This document shows, one piece after another, positions 8,379-16,493 of a stretch of 64,000 nucleotides of DNA. Below the pieces are notes generated by a model that worked only from the letters and a program-made list of their open reading frames with translations, ran no database searches and was not told the DNA's origin. Position numbers and translations under genes: made by a program. The first letter of the stretch is position 1. Every line of letters starts with the position of its first letter. The DNA comes from Enterovibrio qingdaonensis (GTDB lineage Bacteria > Pseudomonadota > Gammaproteobacteria > Enterobacterales > Vibrionaceae), in the NCBI RefSeq assembly GCF_028683135.1, contig NZ_JAJUBB010000007.1, positions 175,021-239,020 of the forward strand, read 5' to 3'.

Positions 8379-8393
8379 GTCGGTGGCTATTCA
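8378..8393 (-). repeat. Right terminal inverted repeat of the IS
   Basis: Perfect 16-base complement of the left end. It is directly followed by GTATGCGCCCCC, with no repeat of the left flank. Confidence 0.9.
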
Positions 8394-8412
8394 GTATGCG
8401 CCCCCAATACAG

Positions 8413-8463
8413 TAGACATTAGTTAGGTAAGAGAAAGCAGGTCAAATCGCCCACTATGATTTG
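8413..8463 (-). promoter_or_regulatory. Promoter/operator-like repeat, copy A
   Basis: This 51-bp block is an imperfect copy of 9332-9383. Both contain TAGACATTA, then GTCAAATC and a nearby GATTTG (an inverted repeat CAAATC...GATTTG). Read leftward, the block gives TTGACC as a -35-like box followed about 17 bases later by an AT-rich -10-like region. Copy A points at the IS only 20 bp away, so it probably once drove the gene now truncated (HerA-like) or a lost neighbour. Confidence 0.5.
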
Positions 8464-8498
8464 AGTATGATAAACGTACCATAGTCGTCGTTAGGTGC

Positions 8499-9284
8499 TT
8501 AACGACCACCCTTGCGTATATTCAATGCCATGTTGGGCTCTGGGCGATAGCGGCTCTCTAACAGGTATGACTCATACTCGGATATACCGTTATGTAGGAT
8601 TTTCATTTCCAGCCGACTACCGTACTCGTTGAAAGCGTGTTGGAGTTTATCGTTATCATGAGACCCTTCACGCAGCGCTCTAAAATGTTGGTTACGTCTA
8701 TTGAAATAACTTGTACTGACACCTACATACCCTTGAGTTAAATCCCATCCATCAAGAGCTATGTGATAAACACATGATGATCCCTTGCTAGTCGTCTTAA
8801 ATGGGGTTTCTAGGGCTGACTTAATATCAAGGTAAGCCTGAAGAGAAAGATTTTGAAAACCCATTGGTCTAGCTTTTCTCTCTTCGAATAACTCTAAGCG
8901 CTTTTCCTCAAGAAAGCCTGATAAATCAGCCTTTCTGCTAAATAGTGATGGATTTAAGAGCACAAACAATTTGTCGAAGATATAAAAGGTTGATATCCAA
9001 AAAACAATACATAACACCCAAGAAAAACGAACATAAACTGGGTCAAATGAGTAACTACCTAGCGACATTAAAACTGATATCACCATCGAACCAACGATGA
9101 ACTTAGGCAGCATTTTCTCAATGAATTTGGGGATAACAAACCCTCTGGCGATTCGCGCCTCTAACTCACTAAGCTCTTCTGATTCCACTCTAAATTGTTT
9201 ATAAACATCAGACCCTAGACCAGCTTGGATCGTATTTCTCTTTGATTGTGTCGGTTTGTAGTAACGCTTTCGATATCTGGGCAT
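8499..9284 (-). CDS. Membrane-anchored GIY-YIG domain protein
   Basis: The product (about 261 residues) has a basic N-terminus, two hydrophobic segments (roughly residues 60-77 and 87-111), a charged helix, and a C-terminal GIY-YIG nuclease-like domain. That domain shows 'CVYHIAL' and 'GYVGVS' as the GIY/YIG strands, then 'RRNQHFRALREG' with the conserved Arg and His, and 'LLESRYRP...NIRKGG' with the metal-binding Glu and terminal Asn. GIY-YIG enzymes cut DNA using one metal ion. ATG 9284 is preferred; an in-frame TTG at 9299 is possible, and neither has a clear Shine-Dalgarno. It sits beside an IS and a broken HerA gene, so it may be part of a mobile or defence-type patch. The membrane-nuclease layout is unusual and the function is unknown. 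Confidence 0.75.
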   Translation of the reverse strand: MPRYRKRYYKPTQSKRNTIQAGLGSDVYKQFRVESEELSELEARIARGFVIPKFIEKMLPKFIVGSMVISVLMSLGSYSFDPVYVRFSWVLCIVFWISTFYIFDKLFVLLNPSLFSRKADLSGFLEEKRLELFEERKARPMGFQNLSLQAYLDIKSALETPFKTTSKGSSCVYHIALDGWDLTQGYVGVSTSYFNRRNQHFRALREGSHDNDKLQHAFNEYGSRLEMKILHNGISEYESYLLESRYRPEPNMALNIRKGGR

Positions 9285-9331
9285 GACTGGTGTGCTCAAC
9301 TAGTTTTATTTGTGGTATGGCCTTAACTTAC

Positions 9332-9383
9332 TAGACATTACAAAGATAAGAAAAAGTAGGTCAAATCATCACACTGTGATTTG
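9332..9383 (-). promoter_or_regulatory. Promoter/operator-like repeat, copy B, upstream of GIY-YIG gene
   Basis: This is a second copy of the 8413-8463 block. On the minus strand a -35-like TTGACC (plus-strand 9359-9364) and a -10-like TGTAAT (9337-9342) are separated by 16 bp and lie 50-80 bp before the GIY-YIG start. The inverted repeat CAAATCA...TGATTTG just upstream of the -35 box (9362-9383) could be a regulator site. Confidence 0.5.
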
Positions 9384-9656
9384 TGAGTCTAAGCGCCGCT
9401 GGAACGGAAAGGGGCAAAAGTGAGTTAGCCCAACCCTCAAGCTCTAATAGCCACCAAATCCACGTCACACCGGAAAACACCCTTCAACTGGTCAAAAAAA
9501 CACCCATTACGGTAGGGCATACAGCAGTTAGCTGTTCGCAAACTGAATAAACCGCATTTGTAGTGATTTATCTCTCAATAGTCATGTTCAATCGAGGCAA
9601 GCAGTGAAATAATACGCCCGCTTATCCACCCTCTACTCATTTTTCGCTGGTGCCAC
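9384..9656. other. Intergenic region before the EamA gene
   Basis: This region between the divergent GIY-YIG and EamA genes should hold the rightward EamA promoter. Apart from the copy B repeat at its left edge, no gene or strong secondary structure was recognised. Confidence 0.35.
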
Positions 9657-10550
9657 ATGTTGTCCGAAAGACGCGCGTCTTTAATCTTGCTTGTTGTTAC
9701 TGTTTTCGCTGCTTGGGGTTGGATTTTCTCCAAAGAGGCGATTCAGGGGTTGCCGCCATTCGGCTTTGTCGGACTTCGGTTTTTAGCGGCGTCTCTGTGC
9801 TTGTTGCCGTTTTGCTTTTCCAAGCTAAAGCAGGTTGATAGGGGCGATTTAGTGCGTGCATCTGGTGTGGGCAGTTTGCTGTCGTGTGCCTTGCTGTTCT
9901 GGATTTACGCCATGTCAGTCAGCACCTCACTAGGTGAAGGCGCATTCATCATGAGCTTGTCTATGCTCATAGTGCCGTTAATCGCCTGGGTGCTGTTTAA
10001 ACAAAAACCGCAGCGTATTTTCTGGGTGTCCATGCCGGTGGCTGTGTCTGGCTTGGCCATGCTTTCTTTAGGGGGAGTGGGGTGGCAGTTATCAGCAAGC
10101 CAAATTTGGTTCCTTTTAGCCGCTTTGTTTCTTGCACTTCACTTTAATGTGAACAGCCGATACGCCAAGCGTATTCCCGCACTTGTTCTTACGTGTGTCC
10201 AGCTTTTCTCAACCGGTGTTATCGCCTCCATTGCGTCGTTACTCACAGAAACATGGCCAGAGAGCGTTCCAACGTCAATCTGGATTTGGTTTGGGTTAAG
10301 CGTGCTTGTTGCGACGAGCCTGCGTTACCTTATGCAAACGCTGGGACAAAAAGGTGCCAGCCCAGCGAATGCGGCCATCATTATGATCTTGGAACCGGTT
10401 TGGACCGTGGTGCTGAGTGTGGTGTGGTATCACGAAGCCATGCCTGCCCATAAAATCATGGGGTGTGGATTGATTCTCGCCTCGCTGCTGATTTATCGCG
10501 GGGCTCAACCCTTGCGCATTTGGTTGAGAAGAAAACCGAAACAGTTGTGA
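9657..10550 (+). CDS. EamA/DMT-family inner-membrane transporter
   Basis: This 297-residue protein has about ten hydrophobic segments arranged as two EamA halves. It begins 'LILLVVTVFAAWGWIFSKEAI', and the second half carries 'PANAAIIMILEPVWTVVLSVVWYHE', the conserved EPV/ExxWT-like end of the repeat. DMT proteins export or exchange metabolites and amino acids; the substrate cannot be read from sequence. It appears to be a single-gene unit ending at the strong bidirectional hairpin 10552-10582, tail-to-tail with another EamA protein. The two are distinct enough not to be a recent duplication. Confidence 0.88.
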   Translation: MLSERRASLILLVVTVFAAWGWIFSKEAIQGLPPFGFVGLRFLAASLCLLPFCFSKLKQVDRGDLVRASGVGSLLSCALLFWIYAMSVSTSLGEGAFIMSLSMLIVPLIAWVLFKQKPQRIFWVSMPVAVSGLAMLSLGGVGWQLSASQIWFLLAALFLALHFNVNSRYAKRIPALVLTCVQLFSTGVIASIASLLTETWPESVPTSIWIWFGLSVLVATSLRYLMQTLGQKGASPANAAIIMILEPVWTVVLSVVWYHEAMPAHKIMGCGLILASLLIYRGAQPLRIWLRRKPKQL

Positions 10551-10551
10551 G

Positions 10552-10582
10552 AAAAAAGCAGAGCACATCGCTCTGCTTTTTT
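10552..10582. terminator. Bidirectional terminator between convergent EamA genes
   Basis: GCAGAGC at 10558-10564 pairs with GCTCTGC at 10570-10576. It is flanked by six A residues before and six T residues after, so it can stop transcription from both sides. It overlaps the stop codon of the leftward gene. Confidence 0.88.
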
Positions 10583-11504
10583 ATTGGGCGAGGGTTTGTT
10601 TCTCACTGGCTTGTACCAGCAAGCAAAACGAAATCATCGCCATTCCTAACCAACCGAATGGCGATATCAGCTCGCCAACAATGACGACGGCCAATATTGC
10701 TGCCACAACGGGCTCAAACAAGGTAAGCAGAGTCGCTTTACTCGTGTTAACAAACGACAAACCAAAGCCAAAACAGACGTAACCGAGAAACATGGGAATA
10801 AGTGCCATGTAGGAAACGACAAGTGCGTTGGTCACGGTTGAAAAGAGGTGTTGTCCGGTAAAATACAGGCTGGGTAGCAGCAATAGTGCACCCAACAGAA
10901 AAATGCTTCCCATCGCCGATTTGGCGTTCACATCGTGCTGAATGAGTTGTTTCGCGACCCAGGCATAAAGGGTGTACGCCAACGCCGCAACGAGCCCAAG
11001 TGATATCCCCAACAATAACGACGCGTTTTGCACGGTATCCTTACCGTGTGATGTTTCGGACACTGCGAGCAAGGCTATTCCTATCGTGCCAACGATGGCA
11101 CTCAATACCCAACGTGTTGTTAGCGCGGGAGCATTCCCAAATGTTTTTTCGATGATAACCGCAAAAAACGGGGCACTGGCGATGGAGATGACGGTTCCGA
11201 CAGCAACACCGGCCAATCGCATTGAGGTATAGAACGCCAATGGGTAGATGGCGAGTGAAAAGGCACCAATGGCTAAAAGGACGGGGCGTTGCGTCAGTTT
11301 TCTCCAATCATTTCTGATATGGCGACGAAAAAACAGCCCTAACAACAGGCCTGCGACACCCATTGAAAATGCACCAATGGCGAGGGGGCTGATATTGGGG
11401 GCAAAACTTGCGACCGTGCCTGTTGTTCCCCAAAGCACTGAGGCAAATAAGATTGCGATACTGCCTTGACGCATAGCATCCAGAGAATGAAAAAAGGCTT
11501 TCAT
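10581..11504 (-). CDS. EamA/DMT-family inner-membrane transporter
   Basis: This 307-residue integral membrane protein has ten predicted helices in two EamA repeats. The first begins 'GSIAILFASVLWGTTGTVASFAPNISPLAIGAF', the usual WG-T start of DMT permeases, and the second half ends 'SKATLLTLFEPVVAAILAVVIVGE', which has the conserved EP motif. The substrate is unknown. It is convergent with the EamA gene at 9657-10550 and shares its terminator. A neighbouring thioesterase and AraC regulator are in the same direction but 160 bp or more away, so co-transcription is uncertain. Confidence 0.88.
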   Translation of the reverse strand: MKAFFHSLDAMRQGSIAILFASVLWGTTGTVASFAPNISPLAIGAFSMGVAGLLLGLFFRRHIRNDWRKLTQRPVLLAIGAFSLAIYPLAFYTSMRLAGVAVGTVISIASAPFFAVIIEKTFGNAPALTTRWVLSAIVGTIGIALLAVSETSHGKDTVQNASLLLGISLGLVAALAYTLYAWVAKQLIQHDVNAKSAMGSIFLLGALLLLPSLYFTGQHLFSTVTNALVVSYMALIPMFLGYVCFGFGLSFVNTSKATLLTLFEPVVAAILAVVIVGELISPFGWLGMAMISFCLLVQASEKQTLAQ

Positions 11505-11667
11505 TGCGTGATGTCCGTTTAATAGTGATTAGGAACTATGTTAGATAAACGGTGCGATAGATTTGTGCTGAAAAGACGCAGTTTTAGCTTGAAAAGACTG
11601 AATGTGAATCAGCAGGGGTGAAGTACGGGTGCGCCTGTCTCTGGGAAACAGACGCACGACGTGAACA

Positions 11668-12153
11668 TTATTTCAGGTATTTCACATGCGCTTCCATTTC
11701 TTCGCCGATTTGTTTGCGCATGTTCATTAAGCGGATGGCGGACTGCTCCAACGCGATATCTTCATCCGTATCGGGAATCCACTTCGGCACGGGCGCGGGG
11801 TGTCCTTCTTCATCAACCGCGACCATGATGACGATACAGTGCGTCGTGAGGCGGTTTTTCAAGACTTTTGGGTCACTGGCTTGCACGTCAATGGCGATGT
11901 GCATGGAGGTTTTACCTGTGTAAATCACCTTTGCGCTGACTTCGACAAGGTTACCAACATGGATAGGGGCAACAAAGCGAATGCCACCTGCATACGCGGT
12001 AATACAGTATTTACCACTCCACGCGGCTGCACAGGCATAGGCTGCAAGGTCAATCCATTTCATTGCAGCACCGCCGTGTACTTTTCCGCCAAAGTTCACG
12101 TCGCCGGGTTCGGCGAGAAAGCGAAGTGTAATGTCTCTTTTACCCTGACTCAT
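11668..12153 (-). CDS. Hotdog-fold acyl-CoA thioesterase
   Basis: The 161-residue protein shows the hotdog acyl-CoA thioesterase pattern of the YciA/BACH group: 'FLAEPGDVNFGGKVHGGAAMKWIDLAAYACAA' (N-terminal strand and hotdog helix with the catalytic Asp/Asn region), then 'GGIRFVAPIHVGNLVEVSAKVIYTGKTSMHIAIDV'. It should hydrolyse acyl-CoA thioesters in the cytoplasm; chain-length preference cannot be told. The C-terminal tail is helical. It is an isolated gene between EamA and AraC genes, reading leftward, with GGAGG-like sequence just upstream of the ATG. Confidence 0.88.
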   Translation of the reverse strand: MSQGKRDITLRFLAEPGDVNFGGKVHGGAAMKWIDLAAYACAAAWSGKYCITAYAGGIRFVAPIHVGNLVEVSAKVIYTGKTSMHIAIDVQASDPKVLKNRLTTHCIVIMVAVDEEGHPAPVPKWIPDTDEDIALEQSAIRLMNMRKQIGEEMEAHVKYLK

Positions 12154-12274
12154 GATGATGAAACCTCCTTATCATCCATTACTGCCAACAAACATTGGGC
12201 GTATAGGTATTTGATAACAACCGACGCCGATTAACGCAAACAAAAACAGACATTTCTTTATTGAAATCGTTGTT

Positions 12275-12988
12275 TTAAGACTTTGATTTCCATCGGCTAG
12301 GTGAAAGGCCAACGGTCATTGAAAAGCGACGACTGAACGCAGAAAGGTCGAGATACCCCACACGCTCCGCAACGATTTGGATAGGCAAATCTGTGTGCGT
12401 GAGCAGTGCTTTTGCTTTTTCTATTCGCTGTTGAACGATGTACTGATGCACGGTTTCTCCAACCGTTTCTTTAAAGCGTTTTTTAAATTGCGTGGGACTT
12501 AGACACGCGATATCTGCCAACTGTTTTATCGTGAGAGGCGACTCGATGTGCTCAAGGATGTGCGCCTGTGCGCGGCGGATGCGGCTGTCGATAATGACAC
12601 TGATTTCTTGTTGTTCGAGCAGCAGATAGAAGAGGGAAAACAACGCCATTTCCAATTTACTGTCGACCTGAAACTCTAACTGTTTCTCTGCGAAATATAC
12701 GAAGCTCAGCAAAGGTGGTGATATGGCGAACAACACAAATTCAGACTGGGAAATGTGAGGGGGAAGGGTGTCCAAGTCGACCACGATAAACCGAGCGGCA
12801 TCGTCAGCACGGAAATGGTGCTCTGTACCTGCTTTTATAACGACACATTCGCCCACCGATACCGCGTCAGAAAAGCTATCCAGTGCGATGTGAATTGAAC
12901 CTTGAATAGGAAGTACCAACTGATGAAAGCCATGAGTGTGGTTTTGAGTCTGCTTTGTGTACGCGCGAATGCTTAGCGTATTTGTCAT
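12275..12988 (-). CDS. AraC-family transcriptional regulator (cupin sensor)
   Basis: The 237-residue protein has an N-terminal AraC-type cupin domain ('HTHGFHQLVLPIQGSIHIAL...GECVVIKAGTEHHF') and a C-terminal double helix-turn-helix of about 100 residues ('LTIKQLADIACLSPTQFKKRFKETVG' and 'LPIQIVAERVGYLDLSAFSRRFSMTVGLSPS'). It likely binds a small ligand through the cupin and activates a nearby promoter. It is divergent from the trpB gene with a 279-bp gap, and upstream of the leftward thioesterase. Either may be a target, but nothing in the sequence decides it. Confidence 0.88.
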   Translation of the reverse strand: MTNTLSIRAYTKQTQNHTHGFHQLVLPIQGSIHIALDSFSDAVSVGECVVIKAGTEHHFRADDAARFIVVDLDTLPPHISQSEFVLFAISPPLLSFVYFAEKQLEFQVDSKLEMALFSLFYLLLEQQEISVIIDSRIRRAQAHILEHIESPLTIKQLADIACLSPTQFKKRFKETVGETVHQYIVQQRIEKAKALLTHTDLPIQIVAERVGYLDLSAFSRRFSMTVGLSPSRWKSKS

Positions 12989-13267
12989 GTCGGTACATCC
13001 AAATCCTTTTTTACAGTATTACCCGAACAATGGAATAGAGACAGTTCAACGGAACGGTTACTCCGGCAATCTCCCAGAATCTAAGGTTTGTGAAAGTATT
13101 GGCTCACAAAATAATCGGTATGGTGTACTGCTTTTGGAATAATCACTATAAGTTGTAGGGATACTGGCGAAGGTGGTGCTACCTCGAAACCAACCACCAA
13201 AGTGATGTCAGGGCATTGTCTACCTAAGTAGCTTTTAGATCGTTAAGGATAAAATCAGGAGTACTTC

Positions 13268-14491
13268 ATGCAGAACACGTTTGAGCATGCGCTACCAGAC
13301 GCAAAGGGATATTTTGGCGAGTACGGTGGAAGCTTCATTCCACCTGAGTTAGAGACCATTATGGGCGAAATCGCCGCGGCCTATGACGAATGTAAAAACG
13401 ATCCCGGTTACTTGGAAGAGCTCGCGAGGCTGTACAAACATTTTGTGGGCCGCCCAAGCCCCATTTTTTATGCCGAAAACTTGTCGTCCAAGTACGGCGT
13501 AGATATTTATTTAAAGCGTGAAGACCTTAACCATACGGGTGCACACAAGATTAACCACTGCCTAGGTGAGGCCCTACTTGCGAAGAAAATGGGCAAGAAA
13601 AAGCTCATCGCTGAAACAGGGGCGGGTCAGCACGGTGTTGCTTTGGCTACTGCCGCTGCTTTGGTTGGTCTGGAGTGTGACATTTACATGGGTGAAGTGG
13701 ACATTCGCAAAGAGCATCCAAACGTGGTGCGTATGCGCATTCTTGGCGCGAATGTTATCCCTGCTACGCACGGCCGAAAAACGTTGAAAGAAGCGGTCGA
13801 TGCCGCCTTCGAAGCCTACATGAAAGATCCAATCACGCAAATCTACGCGATTGGTTCAGTCGTGGGGCCGCATCCGTTTCCAATGATGGTTCGTGACTTC
13901 CAATCCATCATTGGCAATGAAGCGAAAGTTCAATTCAGAGAAATGACGGGCGGATTACCGGATAACTTGGTTGCTTGCGTTGGCGGTGGCTCGAATGCAA
14001 TGGGGCTCTTTACGGCATTTTTGGATGAAGATGACGTTAAAATCCATGGTGCTGAGCCAGCAGGTCGTTCACTCAACCTAGAAGGTGAGCACGCCGCAAC
14101 ACTGACGCTGGGTGAGCCGGGTATTATGCATGGGTTTAAGTCTTACATGTTGAAAGACAAAGAAGGCGAACCCCAAGAGGTCTACTCGGTGGCAAGTGGC
14201 TTGGATTACCCATCAGTTGGCCCTCAGCACAGCTACCTGAAAGATGAAGGGCGAGTGAATTACGGCACGATCGGTGATGATGAAGCGATTGATGCTTTCT
14301 TTGAATTATCGCGACTGGAAGGAATTATTCCTGCGATTGAATCAGCACACGCCGTAGCGTATGCATTGAAATTGGCAAAGCAGGGGGAGAAAGGTTCTAT
14401 CTTGATCAACCTGTCTGGCCGTGGCGACAAAGACATTGATTTTGTCGTTGAACAGTACGGTGCCAAATACGGCATTGAATCCTTGGTTTAA
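13268..14491 (+). CDS. trpB: Tryptophan synthase beta subunit, stand-alone copy
   Basis: This 407-residue PLP enzyme makes tryptophan from indole and serine. It carries '[14 protein letters not shown]' with the PLP lysine at about residue 94, 'AETGAGQHG' with the catalytic Glu at about 116, the phosphate-binding 'VGGGSNAMG', and the C-terminal 'GRGDKD'. It is TrpB-like along its whole length, but no trpA, trpC or other trp gene is adjacent. A second trpB outside the trp operon is known in vibrios, where it may salvage indole. Divergences such as HKINH for the usual HKINN fit a paralogue. Upstream AGGAG at 13257-13261 supports the start. It ends at a strong hairpin. Confidence 0.93.
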   Translation: MQNTFEHALPDAKGYFGEYGGSFIPPELETIMGEIAAAYDECKNDPGYLEELARLYKHFVGRPSPIFYAENLSSKYGVDIYLKREDLNHTGAHKINHCLGEALLAKKMGKKKLIAETGAGQHGVALATAAALVGLECDIYMGEVDIRKEHPNVVRMRILGANVIPATHGRKTLKEAVDAAFEAYMKDPITQIYAIGSVVGPHPFPMMVRDFQSIIGNEAKVQFREMTGGLPDNLVACVGGGSNAMGLFTAFLDEDDVKIHGAEPAGRSLNLEGEHAATLTLGEPGIMHGFKSYMLKDKEGEPQEVYSVASGLDYPSVGPQHSYLKDEGRVNYGTIGDDEAIDAFFELSRLEGIIPAIESAHAVAYALKLAKQGEKGSILINLSGRGDKDIDFVVEQYGAKYGIESLV

Positions 14492-14498
14492 CGGAAAA

Positions 14499-14529
14499 AT
14501 TGTCCCCCTCGTTAAGTGAGGGGGACAAT
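14499..14529. terminator. Bidirectional terminator between trpB and mscS-type gene
   Basis: Perfect 12-bp stem (ATTGTCCCCCTC at 14499-14510, complement at 14518-14529) with a 7-base loop. The T-run is better on the minus strand (A residues at 14495-14499 on plus), so it mainly serves the leftward channel gene, and also ends trpB. Confidence 0.82.
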
Positions 14530-14556
14530 CGCGAGTGTGCTGTCTCAACGGTCTGT

Positions 14557-16227
14557 TTATTGAGGGGCTTGATCGGACGACTCTTGACGAATGGTTATCT
14601 CTCTTTGTGGGAAAGGGATGCTGATGCCTTTTTCTTCAAACTGGATTTTCACTTCTTTTGTTACATCCCACATCACATCCCAGTAGTGCTCAGTTCTTAC
14701 CCACGGACGTACGATGAAGTCCACGGAAGAATCGCTTAACTTTTCCAGCTTTATGATTGGCTCTGGAGAGCGAAGAATATCAGGATGCTTGGTAACAACA
14801 TCTTTAAGCGTTTCTTCAACCAAGGAAATCGAATCACCGTAGCCGGCACTGAATATCATATCGATACGACGTATTTTTTCATGCGTCATGTTCTTAATGA
14901 CATTACTCCATATTTTTTGGTTCGGAATAATGATGATTTGATTGTCGAAGGTTCGAATTGTCGCGTTAACTAGGCTCATGTGGCTCACTTTGCCTTCTAC
15001 GCCACCTGCCATGACGTAGTCACTGACATCGAAAGGTCGATAAATTAATAGCATGATACCTGAGGCGAAATTGGCGAGCACATCTTGAAGCGCAAAACCA
15101 ATAATGATACTGGCGATACCGAAGCCAGTGAGAATTGGCATGACATTAAAACCAAGTTGAGATATGGCAAAAATAACACCTAATATTATGACTACTCTTC
15201 CTGCTAATTGGGTTAGGAAGTCTTGCATTAACTTCGGCATATCAAGCGTATTCGACGTCACGATGCGGTTTGAGAAGTATCTTGCCGATTTGTAAAGTTG
15301 AAAGGTGACCAATGAAATAATCGTGAGCATGATGAGCTGAATGATAAGATAAGGCAGTTTCTTCGAAATTAAAGTCAGTGCTTTTTCCTTCCAAAGCGTC
15401 ATTAATTTGAATATTGCTTCACGTTCAAGGATGCCGCTATCGATGACGCCTGTCGTTTCAAAATGTAAAACTTGATAGCCAGAGGTGTCTATATTGTATT
15501 CTTTTGCCAATGTGATCATGTTCAGTAGGCTAGCGGCATTAAACTCAAGGCGTTTTTCATTGGTAAGGCTGTCTATTTCTGCAACAGAACGATCTTTCCC
15601 TTGGGAAGCAGTTTCGAAATAGTGGTTTAGTGTCTGACTCTTTTTTAGGTAATCAATGGTCTCTTCTATCTGTATTAATCGGTCGGATATTTTTTCTTTA
15701 AACCATGATTTTTCTTCGTCTACATTAATGTCGATAGCCTCTAACCATAATATATTTTTAAGTTCCTCCTTATACAAAAGATCAAGTTGTTCAATGAAGT
15801 CACGATATTCTCCAAGTAGCTTCAGTTTTTCTCGACTATCAGAGTCGTAAATGGCTTGTGCAATCTCATTGAGGGTTAAAGGAATTTCTGAAAATCCAAA
15901 CGCCGCATCTTCCCTTTGAATGGCAATGGTTTCAACGATAATCATGTCACTTAGAATGCGATGTTTTATGGCGTGAGATATAAGCTCTCGTAACTCCGTG
16001 TTTACTTCTCGCATTCGCACATAATTCTTTAAAAATGCCTCACCTTCAATGCTTTCAGACTTTTCGCTTAACGCTTCCATTACGTCGTACTTTTCTCTGA
16101 TTGCCTCCAGCAATACTTCAGTTTCCCCAATACTTGGCTCTGTGTTTTCAGGGTTTGCCATGATAGTTGGTGCCACACTAAAGAGGAGGAAAAAAATAAT
16201 CGACGGTATGATGTTTGAGCGTGACAT
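14557..16227 (-). CDS. MscS-family mechanosensitive ion channel with periplasmic domain
   Basis: This 556-residue protein has a cleavable signal peptide (1-24), a roughly 250-residue helical, probably periplasmic domain, then transmembrane helices near 285-305 and 340-363. The pore helix TM3 and the MscS beta domain follow: 'GFGIASIIIGFALQDVLANFASGIMLLIYRPF', 'VEGKVSHMSLVNATIRTFDNQIIIIPN'. A cytoplasmic C-terminal cage and 'ISIPFPQREI' end complete it. It should open under membrane tension to release solutes on osmotic downshock. The extended N-terminus places it with the larger MscS relatives rather than minimal MscS. It is a single-gene unit reading toward the 14499-14529 terminator. Confidence 0.9.
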   Translation of the reverse strand: MSRSNIIPSIIFFLLFSVAPTIMANPENTEPSIGETEVLLEAIREKYDVMEALSEKSESIEGEAFLKNYVRMREVNTELRELISHAIKHRILSDMIIVETIAIQREDAAFGFSEIPLTLNEIAQAIYDSDSREKLKLLGEYRDFIEQLDLLYKEELKNILWLEAIDINVDEEKSWFKEKISDRLIQIEETIDYLKKSQTLNHYFETASQGKDRSVAEIDSLTNEKRLEFNAASLLNMITLAKEYNIDTSGYQVLHFETTGVIDSGILEREAIFKLMTLWKEKALTLISKKLPYLIIQLIMLTIISLVTFQLYKSARYFSNRIVTSNTLDMPKLMQDFLTQLAGRVVIILGVIFAISQLGFNVMPILTGFGIASIIIGFALQDVLANFASGIMLLIYRPFDVSDYVMAGGVEGKVSHMSLVNATIRTFDNQIIIIPNQKIWSNVIKNMTHEKIRRIDMIFSAGYGDSISLVEETLKDVVTKHPDILRSPEPIIKLEKLSDSSVDFIVRPWVRTEHYWDVMWDVTKEVKIQFEEKGISIPFPQREITIRQESSDQAPQ

Positions 16228-16493
16228 ATTTCCTTCCTTTTCTAGGCAGCGTGCAGTGAAATACAGTCACGTGAATTGATTCAATCAGCGTTATAATTCG
16301 AGTGACGTGTTACTTTTAATTTCACACTGATTGTTATTAATTTCTTTATTGAATGTGATTTTTCTCATAACTGATATTCATGTTGTTTTTTGCTTACGAT
16401 CCGACTAACGCGAATTGAACGTTTTGCCCAGATCATATGTGCAAGGCTTTCAAGCTAAGCACTGATATAGGGTCTGGGCTCGTGTGAGGGCAA

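Larger units (their letters stand above)
7168..8393 (+). mobile_element. IS3-family insertion sequence, complete, 1226 bp
   Basis: Both ends carry a 16-bp perfect terminal inverted repeat (TGAATAGCCACCGACT at 7168-7183, complement at 8378-8393), starting TG and ending CA as in the IS3 family. A further partial match (GATAGACAC against AGTAGACAC) extends inward. Two overlapping-phase genes, orfA and orfB, fill the element. The 3-bp flanks differ (AAG left, GTA right), so there is no target-site duplication. Together with the missing 5' part of the adjacent ATPase gene, this suggests a deletion next to the element after insertion. Both transposase frames are open and the catalytic residues are present, so it may still be active. 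Confidence 0.92.

Noticed and set aside
8422..8496. Two GTTAGGT boxes, resembling integron attC core sites, near the GIY-YIG gene
   Set aside because: Both boxes are in the same orientation, with no matching RYYYAAC partner and no imperfect stem between them. An attC site needs opposite ends.
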